Positions 23,524 to 34,399 are shown, counted from the stretch's first letter. The stretch: 64,000 nt of DNA from Siphonodentalium dalli (GCA_032622095.1 CP136066.1:183122716-183186715); one strand, 5' to 3'. A program made the numbers and translations. The notes: a model not told the origin generated them from the letters alone.

Positions 23524-26490
23524 ATGAATCAGAAAAAATCGTCCATTTCCAGGAAACTGGTCTGGTATCTTCGCCACAACAACAACGTACCAGGTGAGTC
23601 AATAAACATCCATCTATATATTGTGAAATTTATATCGAGGATATCATAGCGGTATATCCCATGTAGATTTTAATCAAAATTTTACACGTTGAATACATTT
23701 GTTAACTATAATGTCAAAATTAAGTCACAGAAGGAAACGAAGAATCTGGATTTATCTTAAAACTTTGCAATTATAATTTGGGGTGGCAAGTCATAACATA
23801 AATGAGTCGGAGATGAGAGGAAGGTATTCATATATACCGAATAGAATTGGTTGTCATACCACTGCCAACCGGGGGATCATTTTGTTAAAATATTATTTTT
23901 TTTTGTATTGGGAATTAATATTGTATGTCCTAATACGATGAACGCTCTCTTTGCATTATATATCATTAAATGCCCACTCATTCGCCCATTCAGTTATAAA
24001 AGTAAAATATTACATTTCAGCCAACGGTTACGTTTGTTGCAAACAATTGGCGATGGATTTGTCCAATGGATGGAATAATGTGACTACCAGTGACATAATT
24101 GATGCCGTAGCCTCCGGCTACACCCGAGGACGGGTCACGATGAAAATGAGTGATTCAGGATTGTATTTGTTTAAAGCGGAGCAAGGACACACGGTAAAGG
24201 TATGTCTAATGATTGCTAATACAAATAGTATAAATGATATATATTTGTATTGACAATACGAGGCGGTATATATACTTATCAACAGTTCTTGTATTTGCAA
24301 CCAATCTTATGCATCCTTAGAAATTACTTACACAAAATTTGGAAGTTCGAATGAACCATGTTCATTTAAATTAACAGAATATCATGACACTATATAACAC
24401 AACTAAATGATCCCAAAGTGCAGATATCGAATAAAAATCATGTAAAGAACCGCCACAGTCGTGATTACACATGTACCTTGAAATAGAACCGTAACCTACT
24501 GACAGATAACCATGTAACAATTTCCCCCTTCTGTCTATGTGGGGAATTTGAGACAACTTACCACTATCTCTTTGAATGTACATTTTATCAAGAGCCCAGA
24601 AGAGAACTATATGACTCCCTACCAAATGTTGCATTATCTGAGAATACACTAATGCGGGGGTCAAGGGAGCTTAGTCTTTGCGAAAACAAACAAATATTTA
24701 ATGCAGTACAGACATATATTATGAGAACAAAAAGATTTCCATGATCTGTATGGGTAACACATTGCTTTGGATTCCGGCCGCGTTATGCGGCAGCACGACG
24801 TTCCCCATTATATATGTAGTACTAAATGTCTTCCGATAACGATTATTTTGTAAGTTACTTACTTGTCACTATCCTGTATATACATGAAATGATTCTACAT
24901 GAAGAATCTCTCTCTCTCTCTCTCTCTCCTTTAAAAATATTATTTCTATTATTCCCGTCTGATCGATACCCCTCCCTCATTTATTGGGGAAGGGGCATGT
25001 CGCCAAAGAGGAGAAGAATTCATATAAGCCCTCGGGCTTGTTGTCTGATCCTCATGTCCATACATTATCTCTTGTATGTTGTATATGTATGTCATTTGTG
25101 TATTATGTGTATTATGTTTGGAAATAAAAATATGTTTACATTAACCTACATAATTTGTGAGTAGGAGGCTAATGCTCCAAAGTATCGACACACATCGGGA
25201 TATTTCCTCGCCTATTTTACAGAAGGATAGCGCATGTACAATTTATACTCAGTGTTTGTCTTCAGAATTTGTTTCACAGTCGGTATGCTACCGAGAACAA
25301 AGAAATTACGTTCACAAAGCTTGATTTTCAGTGATTACATGTTGATAATTACACGTTAACTCGCTATATCCGAGTTAAATGTTATCTAAAGTTCAGACTG
25401 GATGGTTGTTATATTCGTATGTGTAAGCCCATATATATCAGTCGATTTGATATTAGGTCGATCAAGGCAAATATTATATCAAATTAATAACCCGGTATTC
25501 AATATCCTTTCATCATATTTTTCAGGTGTGTCCTAAATTGATGGAGTATTGGGTGTATCAACCACGAACAAATGAAATAGTTTTCCATCTCACCTTTTTT
25601 GACGCACTGAAAGGAATATTAGATGACGGCATCCAGCCCATGACGCGAGCATTTGTACACCTGGTTGTGTGTCCATCCGATCAGGAGGAGCATATCATTG
25701 GAGGTATGTAAATTCATTGAGGTATGGACATTTGTCCACCATTTATCGCGCATGGTAATTATTAACAGACATGAACTTTCGATCCGATCAGCAGGAGCAT
25801 ATTAGTCCAGGAGATATTGATCGACCTCTGCACCCCCCCCCCCCAGGACTCAATATCAGGATCTAATATATATTTTGGGACTTCGGTCTGTTTGTTTGTC
25901 TGTTAGCTATGGCCGGGAAAACTGCTGGACGGATTTCGACGAAATTTTATACCTACGGGTAATATAGTCCGCGTAGTGTTTTGGACGGGCCTTACCTTAT
26001 TCTTCAGAATGGTCAATTCAAGGTAAAATCTGGTAAACCGACTGATTTCGACGAAATTTGATACCTTTTGGTACTTTGTCCGGGGAGTGTTTTGGACGGG
26101 TCAAATAGTGACTCCGACCCGACCTTGACCTTCAAAATGATCAATTCAAGGTCAAAGCCCGGATGAAGTCGGGTCACCTGCTAGTTTGATATAACTAAAT
26201 TGTTATTAAGTTATGATGTATTTGTGTGATCTGCCGATTTTGGGCATATAGTTTTTGTTTTAAATTCCGACCCTTGATACATAAATGAACTCTAAAACTA
26301 CTTAAACATAAATATTAAATTTCTCGTTTCAGAACGTAGAAATGCCAGGAGATACTCTGCTATGGTTCAGATCAGTGCACGTAAGTGCTTAGAAGTCGGA
26401 TTCATATTTTACAGAAATAATCAACGGAACACTCTCCTGTGTCAACATGCCATTCCATCCAAGTTCATCGTCAGAATGGAAGGGTTGTAG
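23524..26490 (+). CDS. Tpt1/KptA-like RNA 2'-phosphotransferase, four exons
   Basis: Exons 23524-23593, 24021-24199, 25526-25703 and 26333-26490 join with GT-AG borders and matching phases (1, 0, 1) into 585 bases, giving 194 residues, close to the family norm. Tpt1/KptA uses NAD+ to remove the splice-junction 2'-phosphate of tRNA, making ADP-ribose 1'',2''-cyclic phosphate; some members ADP-ribosylate nucleic-acid ends. Visible signatures are Ile-Ser-Arg-Lys-Leu...Leu-Arg17-His18, Gly-Arg61-Val, Lys-Ala-Glu-Gln-Gly-His80, Phe-His104-Leu-Thr (His-Gly-Thr in most members), Met-Thr-Arg124-Ala-Phe-Val-His-Leu, and a C-terminal Phe-Tyr-Arg...Ile-Pro-Ser-Lys-Phe-Ile block. The expected Arg-His-Arg-Arg tetrad is complete. 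No frameshift or stop is seen, even though introns 2 and 3 hold a LINE tail and a dispersed repeat. An in-frame ATG at 23425 would add 33 residues. The gene lies between the TIRs of the giant element. Confidence 0.85.
24505..25160 (+). mobile_element. LINE 3' end, plus copy in Tpt1 intron 2
   Basis: An open frame ending at the TGA 24742-24744 encodes a Cys-Leu-Cys-Gly-Glu...Tyr-His-Tyr-Leu-Phe-Glu-Cys zinc-knuckle tail typical of non-LTR retrotransposon ORF2 C-termini. A 3' region follows with CT repeats (24905-24928), the AGCCCTCGGGCTT hairpin and AATAAA near 25122. It is 5'-truncated. It matches the minus copy at 21155-22408 in inverted orientation. Confidence 0.8.
25840..26188 (+). repeat. 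dispersed repeat, family D
   Basis: It lies in intron 3 of the Tpt1-like gene. It contains GACGGATTTCGACGAAATTT twice and ends with a run of AAGGTCAAGGTC-like words and CACCTGCTAGTTTGATATAA. The reverse complement recurs at 32213-32410. It is probably a short interspersed or non-autonomous element; the class is unknown. Confidence 0.6.
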
Positions 26491-27479
26491 ATGTAGTCAT
26501 ATATACCATAGCTGAGTCACAGATGGAATGCTGGTATTCATGCGTGTGTACCAAGTACTGTGCCCGGCCATATAAATACCATTACGCATGGGGGGGGGGG
26601 GGCGTAACAACACTTTCTAGCAAATACAAAAGCTGTCTCCATAAAATCCTTGGTCCATGAAAAGAACAATCGTAATGTCTGCAACGCTTTCTATTGTACA
26701 CTTTGCACCGTCTCATCAACTAAAATAAACATACATATATGACCATATACTAGTATGAAAACTTTATTTAAATCAAATACACGACATCGTTCTTGTAGAG
26801 CGACATGCATTGACAACACTGGGCATAAAATCCAAATATGATTTGTTAAATTTTATTAAATGAAATCAGTGATGACCTTGGCATATTGATGCACTTAAAA
26901 CTGATTGTATTTACTAATTTTATTTACTTTATTGATACACGCTACCAGCATATAACAATTATCTAGTTTCATTATATCACATCTTCTGAGTGCTGAGACA
27001 TATTTGATTTCTAATTCCGTTTCTATGTTGGACACTACCATAATTTAAAATTTCGACTATATACATGTATGCTTGTATGCACCATTTACCACACATTTTT
27101 TCCTTCCTGTTTCATTGTTTTTCCTACCTACTCCATTATCTTCTCAATCACACCCAACCCTTCTCAACCCCGCACTCGCTTAACCTACTTCACAAAAAAC
27201 CTGAGAAAACATAACTATATTCAAATCCCCGCTTTCTTTACCATGCAGCTGTCTCTATTGACACTCGGGGTAACATTTCTAGAGGAAAGGATTTTTATAA
27301 AAGCCATAGGCTTATTGCTTGTTATCATATCGCCATTTGAACTATTTGTTATTTTTCTATGTATACATTGTAAATGTGACGTTCTGTTTTTTCGTTCTAA
27401 TAAATTATTGTTAACACTCTTAAAAGTTATCTATACCGTCTGTGTATATACAGTCGCCCTATAGTATACATAGAACATG
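26491..27479. other. interior of giant element, no gene seen
   Basis: AT-rich. A 131-codon plus-strand frame at 27069-27464 is made of hydrophobic, low-complexity residues from a T-rich stretch, and I do not regard it as a gene. Confidence 0.5.
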
Positions 27480-29451
27480 TATAGGGTAGTCAATAAAGAG
27501 CGTTTGTTGAAGCATTTATTGCGAGGGTCTTAATTGCAACTAAGAGTCCTTTAAAGGTACTCAACCCGATAAAACTCCTCTCAATTACTATTTCAATGGC
27601 TTCGGGGGTCAAAAATATTTGATTCGAGTCGAGGAAGTCACCCATCAAAGCTCAGATTTGTTAGATATCGATTTTAGAAATCTATTATTTTTCATTATCG
27701 GGAATTGTTTCTGGCCCAGAAGACAGTAAAAAATTCGTTGTTATTACCCACTTGATCATAGAGTTATCCATCCTTGTCTGTTTGAATATAATTTTGGCGT
27801 AAAATCTCGAGCATGTTACCAAATTGACGGCAGTTATTGGTACTCATCTCGAGAACATAAGAATTTTCAAAAATCAATATCTAATAACTCTGAGCTTTGT
27901 TTGATGGGTTCCTCGACTCGAATCAAATATTTTTTACCCCCAAAGCCAAAGAAATAGTAATATAGGACCCTCTGATCGGATTGTTGTTGTTGGAATCTGT
28001 TGAGATGGGGACCCTCTTTACGGGTTGAGTACCTTTAACATCATGCCTCCATTTTAAAAAAACTGGTAATTTGTTTACTTAGAAGCCACAACATGCATGT
28101 TAGATTTGACAATTCCAATTTACAAAAATATTCATGATGCATAATGCCCCATTATCATTATGTTTGTACAGTCTGTCAGGATGACTGAGGTGTCACTGGC
28201 TTTAAAGATTATCCCGCACGAAGAGCTGTGTTAATTTTCTATTGTTTATGGTGTTCATTAATTTGCTTCAGATACTAATGAAATAATGCGGTTAAGCTGA
28301 TAATCTGAAATTCAGTGATTTCATTGGCCTTAGCACAGTGTGGTGCGAACACATCTCATCTTTGGTCGCCAAAAAAACTAAACTAAACAAAACACAAGGC
28401 AAAGATGGCATGTATTCCAATAAAATGTGTGCGCGCAGTGTTCGTGATATACGAGAGACTACACAATCATGGATTTAATTAAAATTCGAGTTTCACACGT
28501 AAGTGTTTATATAAGTCTATAAAAAAAATTGGGTATTATTTCCAACAGTCTGACCATTGACATATTCATGCGTTCAAACCAGTTAATCTATTTTGTAACT
28601 TGGCTTTTAGTCGCCGGGCTCCGGCATCTGGGCTTTTAGTCACAACTGAAGTGCGAATATTTTGGAGCGAATTTCTGCAACAATTTCACCGCGTGGTGGA
28701 CCCATTTGGAAAAAAATACATTCCCTGTGTCTAATCCTACATTTTGATATACTATACGCCCCATTATATTGAATATACCAGCTGAAATCGATCGTGTAAA
28801 TGTAAACATCGAGTCTATTTTTAGCTGTTTTATCGGCGCTTGTTTGCGTTTCGCTATTACAGTTTTCGCACTAAAACAGCCATATTGTAGATAAAAACGA
28901 GTGCACAGTATTCCACTGCGTTATTTGATACCTAAAACTTGGTGTTTGCTAGCGTATTCGTCGAGAAATCTAAATTCTAAACATTAATGTCGAACGCAGT
29001 TTTTCGTGTTTGTGGCATTTTATGTTAGGTCAGTTTTCGACCGAATAATGCAACTTCCGGTGTCCGTTCAGTGGCGGGGTTAATATGTGTGGATAGGGCG
29101 AATATCGGCCTTTCGTTAGACACCAAAATGAGCGCCCTACGCCCTGTATTCCTCGAGATATCGGCCGTTCCACGCAATTTGAAATTCTGTTCCGCAGATT
29201 GCCATGCTATCCCAAATTTCACCCCATGTTAGGTCAGTTTTCGATCAAATAATGCAACTTCTGGTGTCCGGTCAGTGGCGGGGTTAATATGTGTGGATAG
29301 GGCGAATGTGGGCCTTTCGTTAGACACCAACATGAGCGCCCTACGCCCTGTATTCCTCGAGATATCGGCCGTTCCACGCAATTTGAAATTCTGTTCCGCA
29401 GATTGTCGTTCTATTCCATATTCCATCCCATTCCGCAGATTGTCATGTCCC
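27480..29451. repeat. right TIR of giant element with MITE
   Basis: It is the reverse complement of 11792-13282. The inner border is TATAGGGTAGTC at 27480 and the outer end is ...GATTGTCATGTCCC at 29451. Removing the MITE and one TTAA (484 bp) leaves about 1488 bp against 1491 bp on the left. Confidence 0.9.
27555..28034. mobile_element. TTAA MITE, family A, in right TIR
   Basis: It is 480 bp with ends AGGTACTCAACCCG in both directions and TTAA at 27551-27554 and 28035-28038. The left TIR (around 13206-13220) is the empty site with a single TTAA, so boundaries and duplication are exact. TTAA duplication is typical of piggyBac and Kolobok superfamilies. The element is non-autonomous. Confidence 0.9.
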
Positions 29452-29459
29452 AAATAATA
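29452..29459. repeat. 8-bp target-site duplication, right
   Basis: AAATAATA follows directly on the terminal CCC of the giant element and matches 11784-11791 exactly. Confidence 0.8.
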
Positions 29460-30203
29460 TCGTGCTGTGCAGAAGAATAACAGTAACTCTATTGTGATGG
29501 CGTTTTTGAATTTGTTAGATACAACTGGTATGCAAATACACATGTTGCCTTTTCTTACAAGGAATTGTATTACGTTGAGTTAATAAGCACCATGCAGATG
29601 TATGTTATTGTGAGCAGGTGTTATAGAAGCGAACTATTTATAGAATATAGGTCCCCGTGCGAGTTCGTTGTGTATACATTGGGAGACATGACCATTCTAT
29701 AGATTACGAATGTCGACTTGTGGTATAAAGCATCGACTTGTGGTATATAGCCTAGCATAAAGTGCCAATTCGGAGAAATAGAAGATCGAGGTAGAAAATG
29801 GGAGGTGGTTTTAATAACGACTATGAGTCCGTTTGTGAGACAATCGTTCTTGCTACTCGAAGTAATGTGATTCGGGACTGCGTGCCGTGATTATTGTGTA
29901 CTTAATTATGCTGTTATCAAGTCATATAGCTTAGCGCTTTGTGTTTCGCAAACGTCTCGTGTTTCACGACGACGAATGATTTGATGGCCACTAATAGATT
30001 AAGGCCACATCGCGATTACAATTTAAGGACATAATCTCATAATCATCTCCCATATTGAGAAGCTGAGAAACGATCGCGAACTTTATTACTATATATTTGT
30101 GAGTTTTGTGCACTTAAGTATGCCGATATCAAGTCATAGCTTATGGCTTTGTGTTTCGCAAGCGTTGTACATCTGCCATATATTCGTATTTACATGTATG
30201 ATT
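29460..30203. other. lectin intron, minor duplication only
   Basis: No gene. A phrase around TATCAAGTCATA...GCTTTGTGTTTCGCAA occurs twice, near 29914-29955 and 30126-30168. Confidence 0.5.
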
Positions 30204-30474
30204 ATGATGTATGCATTTATGTGGGTTTAAGTCAGATAACCACCACGGGAAGTGTCTATGCTCATATGCATGCATGATGTATGCATTTATGTGGGTTTAA
30301 GTCAGATATCCACCACGGGAAGTGTATATGATCATATGCATGCGTGATGTATGCATTTGTATGGGATCAAGTCAGATAACCACCACGGGAAGTGTATATG
30401 ATCATATGCATGCGTGATGTATGCATTTGTATGGGATCAAGTCAGATAACCACCACGGGAAGTGTCTGAGACCA
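30204..30474. repeat. 70-bp tandem repeat, about 4 copies
   Basis: Units start at about 30205, 30275, 30345 and 30415 with TGATGTATGCATTT. Each holds CCACCACGGGAAGTGT. It lies in the lectin intron close to the donor of the N-terminal exon. Confidence 0.9.
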
Positions 30475-30550
30475 AATAATCACCTGCTTGTTTATTTGTG
30501 GCCTCAGACACATCCCCCGGTGATTGCCATTTACCTAATCGAATACGTAC

Positions 30551-30743
30551 CATCCACCGAAAAGAGAAAATCCTTCAGAATTTCCCATTTGATCTGAGAA
30601 TCCACCAGCGCTAGCTTTCCCCCGAGCTGGTCACATCTGTCTTGACTGTTGAGCCATGTGTCCCGAATCATGTCGACCAGGTAGCAGGACCCGTCGTATT
30701 CAAGATGGTAACCATCATCCACGCAATCTACAACGACGAACAC
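30551..30743 (-). CDS. C-type lectin, N-terminal lectin-domain exon
   Basis: This exon encodes the first half of a C-type lectin domain: Asp-Cys-Val-Asp-Asp-Gly-Tyr, Gly-Ser-Cys-Tyr-Leu, a Trp-Leu-Asn-Ser-Gln helix, Cys-Asp-Gln-Leu-Gly-Gly-Lys-Leu-Ala and the start of the second helix. The donor G|GTACGT at 30551/30550 leaves phase 1, which matches the acceptor at 9268/9267. The joined protein reads through Phe-Ser-Val-Asp-Gly-Thr-Glu-Leu-Tyr-Asn-Gly without a break. Two acceptors are possible at the 5' side, ending at 30744 (CAG) or 30728 (TAG). The signal-peptide exon is not identified. C-type lectins of invertebrates are mostly secreted recognition proteins. Confidence 0.8.
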
Positions 30744-32212
30744 CTGTTTATTAAACATGTGTATTTACACGTAGCAACCGTATAGGCGCATTCTCGTTAG
30801 ACGGCTGGGACCGGTTAAAGGGAAAGTGTAATCAAATGTTGTTGTTGGTTGGCAGATTAATCGGAATGCGAAAATACAAATTGTCGTTGTCGAGTAATTT
30901 TGTAGTTTTCAAGAAAATCTATCAAATAAATGTTATAGTATATGCATACTAGTCCCATATAGTCTTTTAAGTTATTTTATACTCACTAGTCAGTGAGTGG
31001 CTTGAGTTTACGCCCGTGTCAACATAATTTTTTACACGATCATGTGTGCCACGCGTTGCCCAATCCAGTATCCGTTAATTAATTTGATTACGTCTTGTGC
31101 ACGGAAATTCGTAATTTAATTAATGGCTCCAGCCATAAATTAAATTTATATCAAATTATTAACTTTGATTTTAAGATCACCTATTAACCTGAACGATTAC
31201 AGAATACATCTTCGACTGAAATTACTTATTTTTCTATGTATTATCGATATTAGATCATTGTTATTACCGGAAATTTATTGAAAATGGCGTACAGTACCCA
31301 TTTAAGGCCAAAGAAATGAAATAGCGTGATTTACGAACATTAGGTTGCTAAAAGTAGATACAGGAGGGGTAACTAAAATAAAAATATACTCCACGACAGC
31401 AATCCACAAAAAGTGGAACTGTCCATGAATTTAACAGGAATTTGAAATATTATAAGTTTTACTCAAATTATAAAAATAAACAATCATTTCTTCCCACAAA
31501 ACTGTATAGATAATGGAAATGAAGGTAAACTGTATAGATAATGGATGTGAAGGTAAAAGCAACTAAGATACTTTGCCATCGACTATCATCAATGTGACCA
31601 CGTGATACCTATTTTAATCAACTTTATCATAAACCAGTCAAGTGAACCGTTTTTATTTATTATTTTTGTTTTACCAAATTGAGAAAACAGTTGTAGGATG
31701 GATTCGTATAACAGACTATTAAATTGATGTTATAGACCCGTGCTTTTGTTAACATACACATCGAACAAGAAAAATCTATGATGTTCCCCCTGATAACCAG
31801 AACCGCTTGAAATCAAATAACGCTTTTATTATTGTTCTATAGTCGCTGCGATCTATTGTTGTAGGTATATTTCGAAAGTGCGCCAATAATATATACCCCA
31901 TTTTTCACATTGGCCGTTAGAAGTCTCCATAATGTGCTGTCGATTGATTTGAAACTGGGCAGCACAATAATTTTATTTAAAGGTATGGCGAGCAGCTGAA
32001 ATATCAAAACAATACTGAAAAATAATAGTGTGCATTGCGTGGTAGCATATTCCAGTTGTAAAGTGACGACTTAAGTAATTTGAACAATATTGTCAAAGAA
32101 ACCGGTTTGGTAGCTACATTAAAATTAGTCTTACATAAACTGTACTACCGTCCCTTTGATCTGGTGAGATGCGGTGCTAATATATTTTAGATATAAGTGT
32201 TTCTTTATAGTA
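30744..32212. other. no gene seen
   Basis: AT-rich. A short duplication (ACTGTATAGATAATGG) occurs at about 31501 and 31530. A signal-peptide exon of the lectin gene could lie here, but I could not identify one. Confidence 0.4.
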
Positions 32213-32410
32213 TAACTAGCAGGTTAGCCCGCCACTGGCGGCGTTGGTCGGAAACATGACAAGTTTTTATGTTTTTTTTTGTTTTTGAATGAGTTAATAT
32301 TAATTTTTAATTTAATTTTGGGTTTTTCAATATTTTACCCAATTTGACCTTGAATTGATCATTTTCAAGGTCAAGGTCAGGTCGAGGTCACAATATATAA
32401 CTTGTGGGTA
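32213..32410 (-). repeat. dispersed repeat, family D, reverse copy
   Basis: The segment beginning ACTAGCAGGTTAGCCCG and containing TTTGACCTTGAATTGATCAT and AAGGTCAAGGTC is the reverse complement of the end of 25840-26188. Confidence 0.6.
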
Positions 32411-32424
32411 CCCGTTTGAAGGTT

Positions 32425-32640
32425 AAGACTGACCGATGAAAATTTCCCCCGTTCCTAGGAACGACAGACATAAGAATCAGACAACACGCATTTTTTTTTT
32501 CACACAACACGCAGTACCCGTCCCTAAAAGAGATATGATTTAAGGTACATCGCGCGGAAAAACTGACCCGATGAAAATTTCCCCCGTTCCTAGGAACGAC
32601 AGACATAAGAATGACACAACACGCACGTTTTGTTTTCCGA
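32425..32640. repeat. direct repeat, about 147-bp spacing
   Basis: The phrase GATGAAAATTTCCCCCGTTC...GACAGACATAAGAAT occurs at about 32434 and again at about 32571. Each copy is followed by a T-rich run and CACAACACGC words. Short minus-strand frames here are repeat artefacts. Confidence 0.7.
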
Positions 32641-32876
32641 TGAGTTAATTCTGCCTTTTTAATCAAGATAAATGCATTTCGCGCTTTGCGTCCGTAGTTT
32701 CGTAGCCACATGCGAGCGTTTAGCAACGCCGATGACATATACAGCTATAACAAATGTAGAGAGCGAATCTATAGCGAAACGCATTGTATCCAAACGAAGG
32801 TCGCACTATAAGGGTCAAGGAGTGCTCAGAGCTCGTCCAAAATGCGACGTCGACGATCCCCGTGTGTTTTTACACT

Positions 32877-33188
32877 TTAAGACAGACCAACCATATTACG
32901 ATTTCTATATTTATTTTGATTATATAAAATATACACATAAAACACAAGTATACGATTGGCTTCATGGGGAATGTTCATTTTTCGCGCCACCTGACAATCA
33001 ACTATGTAGGCGCTGTGTAGACCCGTTATACAGACGATGCAGAAATAAGTTAAGATTGCATATGATACTAGAATGTCTGTTAAGTGGCAGGCTATTGTAG
33101 TTAAGCATTTACACCGGGTTTCACCGCGGTGGTTAAGAGTGAAATGCCTGTCAGGCTTTATTGGGGAGGATACATCAGTATCCAAAGA
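32877..33188. repeat. dispersed direct repeat, copy 1
   Basis: About 310 bp starting TTTAAGACAGACCAACC recur almost unchanged at 62075-62427. The second half recurs in part at 33478-33562. The 142-codon frame at 32672-33100 runs through this repeat and is probably not a host gene, though an ancient element-encoded peptide is possible. Confidence 0.8.
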
Positions 33189-33477
33189 CGCGAATTATAC
33201 TATGATATCAACTATGGGAATAAACAACCTTTCATCGGCCGTGAAAACCGCTCATGAAAAACCGGATGCATCTTTTGGCGGCCATATATTTCAATATGAC
33301 TTCTTTTGTTGGCTCCCGGAAACCTGCATCCGATACTCTACTACATATATGTAGCAGTGCTTTCAGCCGGCCTCAAGATCAAGAACGTCGGAGTCGGTCA
33401 ACGCTTATTCCAAATATTACCGTTTGACGTAATAAATCAATGATTGTTTAACATTGTTCTTTTGAAAATATTATGTT

Positions 33478-33562
33478 TCTACACCAGGTTTTACCGCGGT
33501 GGTTAGAGTGAAAATGCATGTCAGGCTTTATTGGGGAGGATATATCAGTATCTAAAGCCCAC
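33478..33562. repeat. partial copy of the 32877 repeat
   Basis: It shares CTACACCAGGTTTTACCGCG and GTCAGGCTTTATTGGGGAGG with the end of 32877-33188 in direct orientation. Confidence 0.75.
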
Positions 33563-34030
33563 CAAACGTGGAACCAGACAATCATGCATATCGAGATATC
33601 CAAGGAGCTTTCGCGCATACGAGAATGATAGAGTTGTTACTGGCCAGACCTTGGATGAGAAGGCTTTCACGCGTGATACGCAGCTGTGCTATCGTATTCA
33701 AACGGCTACACACCAGATAAGAGTCGCGCACGAGTGCAAATGGTTACACACCTTAGGACTACTGAACCACACAAATGGCAGTATCGAGCTACCTGCAGAT
33801 GCCTCCCAGAGAACAGTTCCCGTGTACTAGGAATCGGTGACTCTAGTAGGTACAACGTATTCTCTGATAAAGGCATCAAAAGCGTTCACGTGTACCAGTA
33901 TGATTGAACTGGTAGGTACAACGAAATCGATGAAGATTCGTGCTCGTTGAGGAGTGTGTGAGTCATTGCGTCCATCACAATGCTATCGCGCAAATGCACA
34001 GGTGGCGGGCGCGGGTCTCACCAAAGCATA
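33563..34030. other. open frames without recognisable domain
   Basis: Two overlapping plus-strand frames (33531-33830 and 33686-33907) give ordinary residue mixes. I recognise nothing in them, and they lack splice or start context. Confidence 0.3.
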
Positions 34031-34345
34031 CACTGCCAAAAATAATTTCTTAATAAGATAAAATATCTTGAAACAAGAAAAACTATTTCCTGAAACAGGA
34101 AAATAAATCTTATTTTGGGAAATATACCCCCCAAGTCTGCTACATCAAGAAAATTTAAGAAACTCCCACCAGACAAGAGATAGTTTTCTCAAATACGATA
34201 GATTTTAGTCTTGAAACAAGAAACAATTTCCTTACTAAGAAAATGGCTTCAAAAATTAAATATATATTTCTTGTTTCAAGATTATTTTTCTAAGTTAAGA
34301 AATACTTAAAGAAAATATTTCTAAACCAAGAATTAATTGTTATGT
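34031..34345. mobile_element. left member of inverted pair, CACTGCCAAAAAT end
   Basis: It starts TA-CACTGCCAAAAATAATTTC and continues with many short TTTCTT/AAGAAA palindromic words. The mirror end is at about 60550-61144. No partner end lies close by, so this is either one end of a large element or a truncated short one. Confidence 0.5.
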
Positions 34346-34399
34346 AGAAATTACTGCTGTATTGGAATAACTGTAAAAGTCCAACGAGAGCAAAATTGT

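Larger units (their letters stand above)
11792..29451. mobile_element. 17.66 kb Mutator-like giant element
   Basis: The ends are inverted copies of each other. Position 11792 pairs with 29451, and the pairing holds at a constant sum of coordinates (41243) for at least the first 700 bases, so the terminal repeats are nearly identical. The outermost bases are GGGGCATGACAATCTGCGG on the left and the complement of GGGACATGACAATCTGCGG on the right. Perfect AAATAATA duplications flank the element. MULE elements are known for 8-11 bp duplications, and the internal transposase is of the MULE type, so the assignment is consistent. The interior holds the transposase, an SGNH hydrolase and a Tpt1/KptA phosphotransferase, plus later insertions (LINE tails, MITEs, a dispersed repeat). 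The element lies inside an intron of a C-type lectin gene. That the phosphotransferase and hydrolase are cargo of the element, rather than later arrivals, is inference from their position between the TIRs. Confidence 0.85.

Noticed and set aside
26371-26415. A fifth exon boundary in the Tpt1-like gene (GTAAGT at 26381, ACAG at 26411)
   Set aside because: Reading straight through keeps the frame and yields the conserved Phe-Tyr-Arg and Ile-Pro-Ser-Lys blocks, while splicing there changes the frame and loses them.
27069-27464. 131-codon frame that looks membrane-like
   Set aside because: Hydrophobicity comes from a T-rich stretch; residues are low complexity and there is no matching splice context or domain.
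32672-33100. 142-codon open frame
   Set aside because: More than half lies in a dispersed repeat also found at 62075, and I recognise no domain; it is kept only as part of the repeat.
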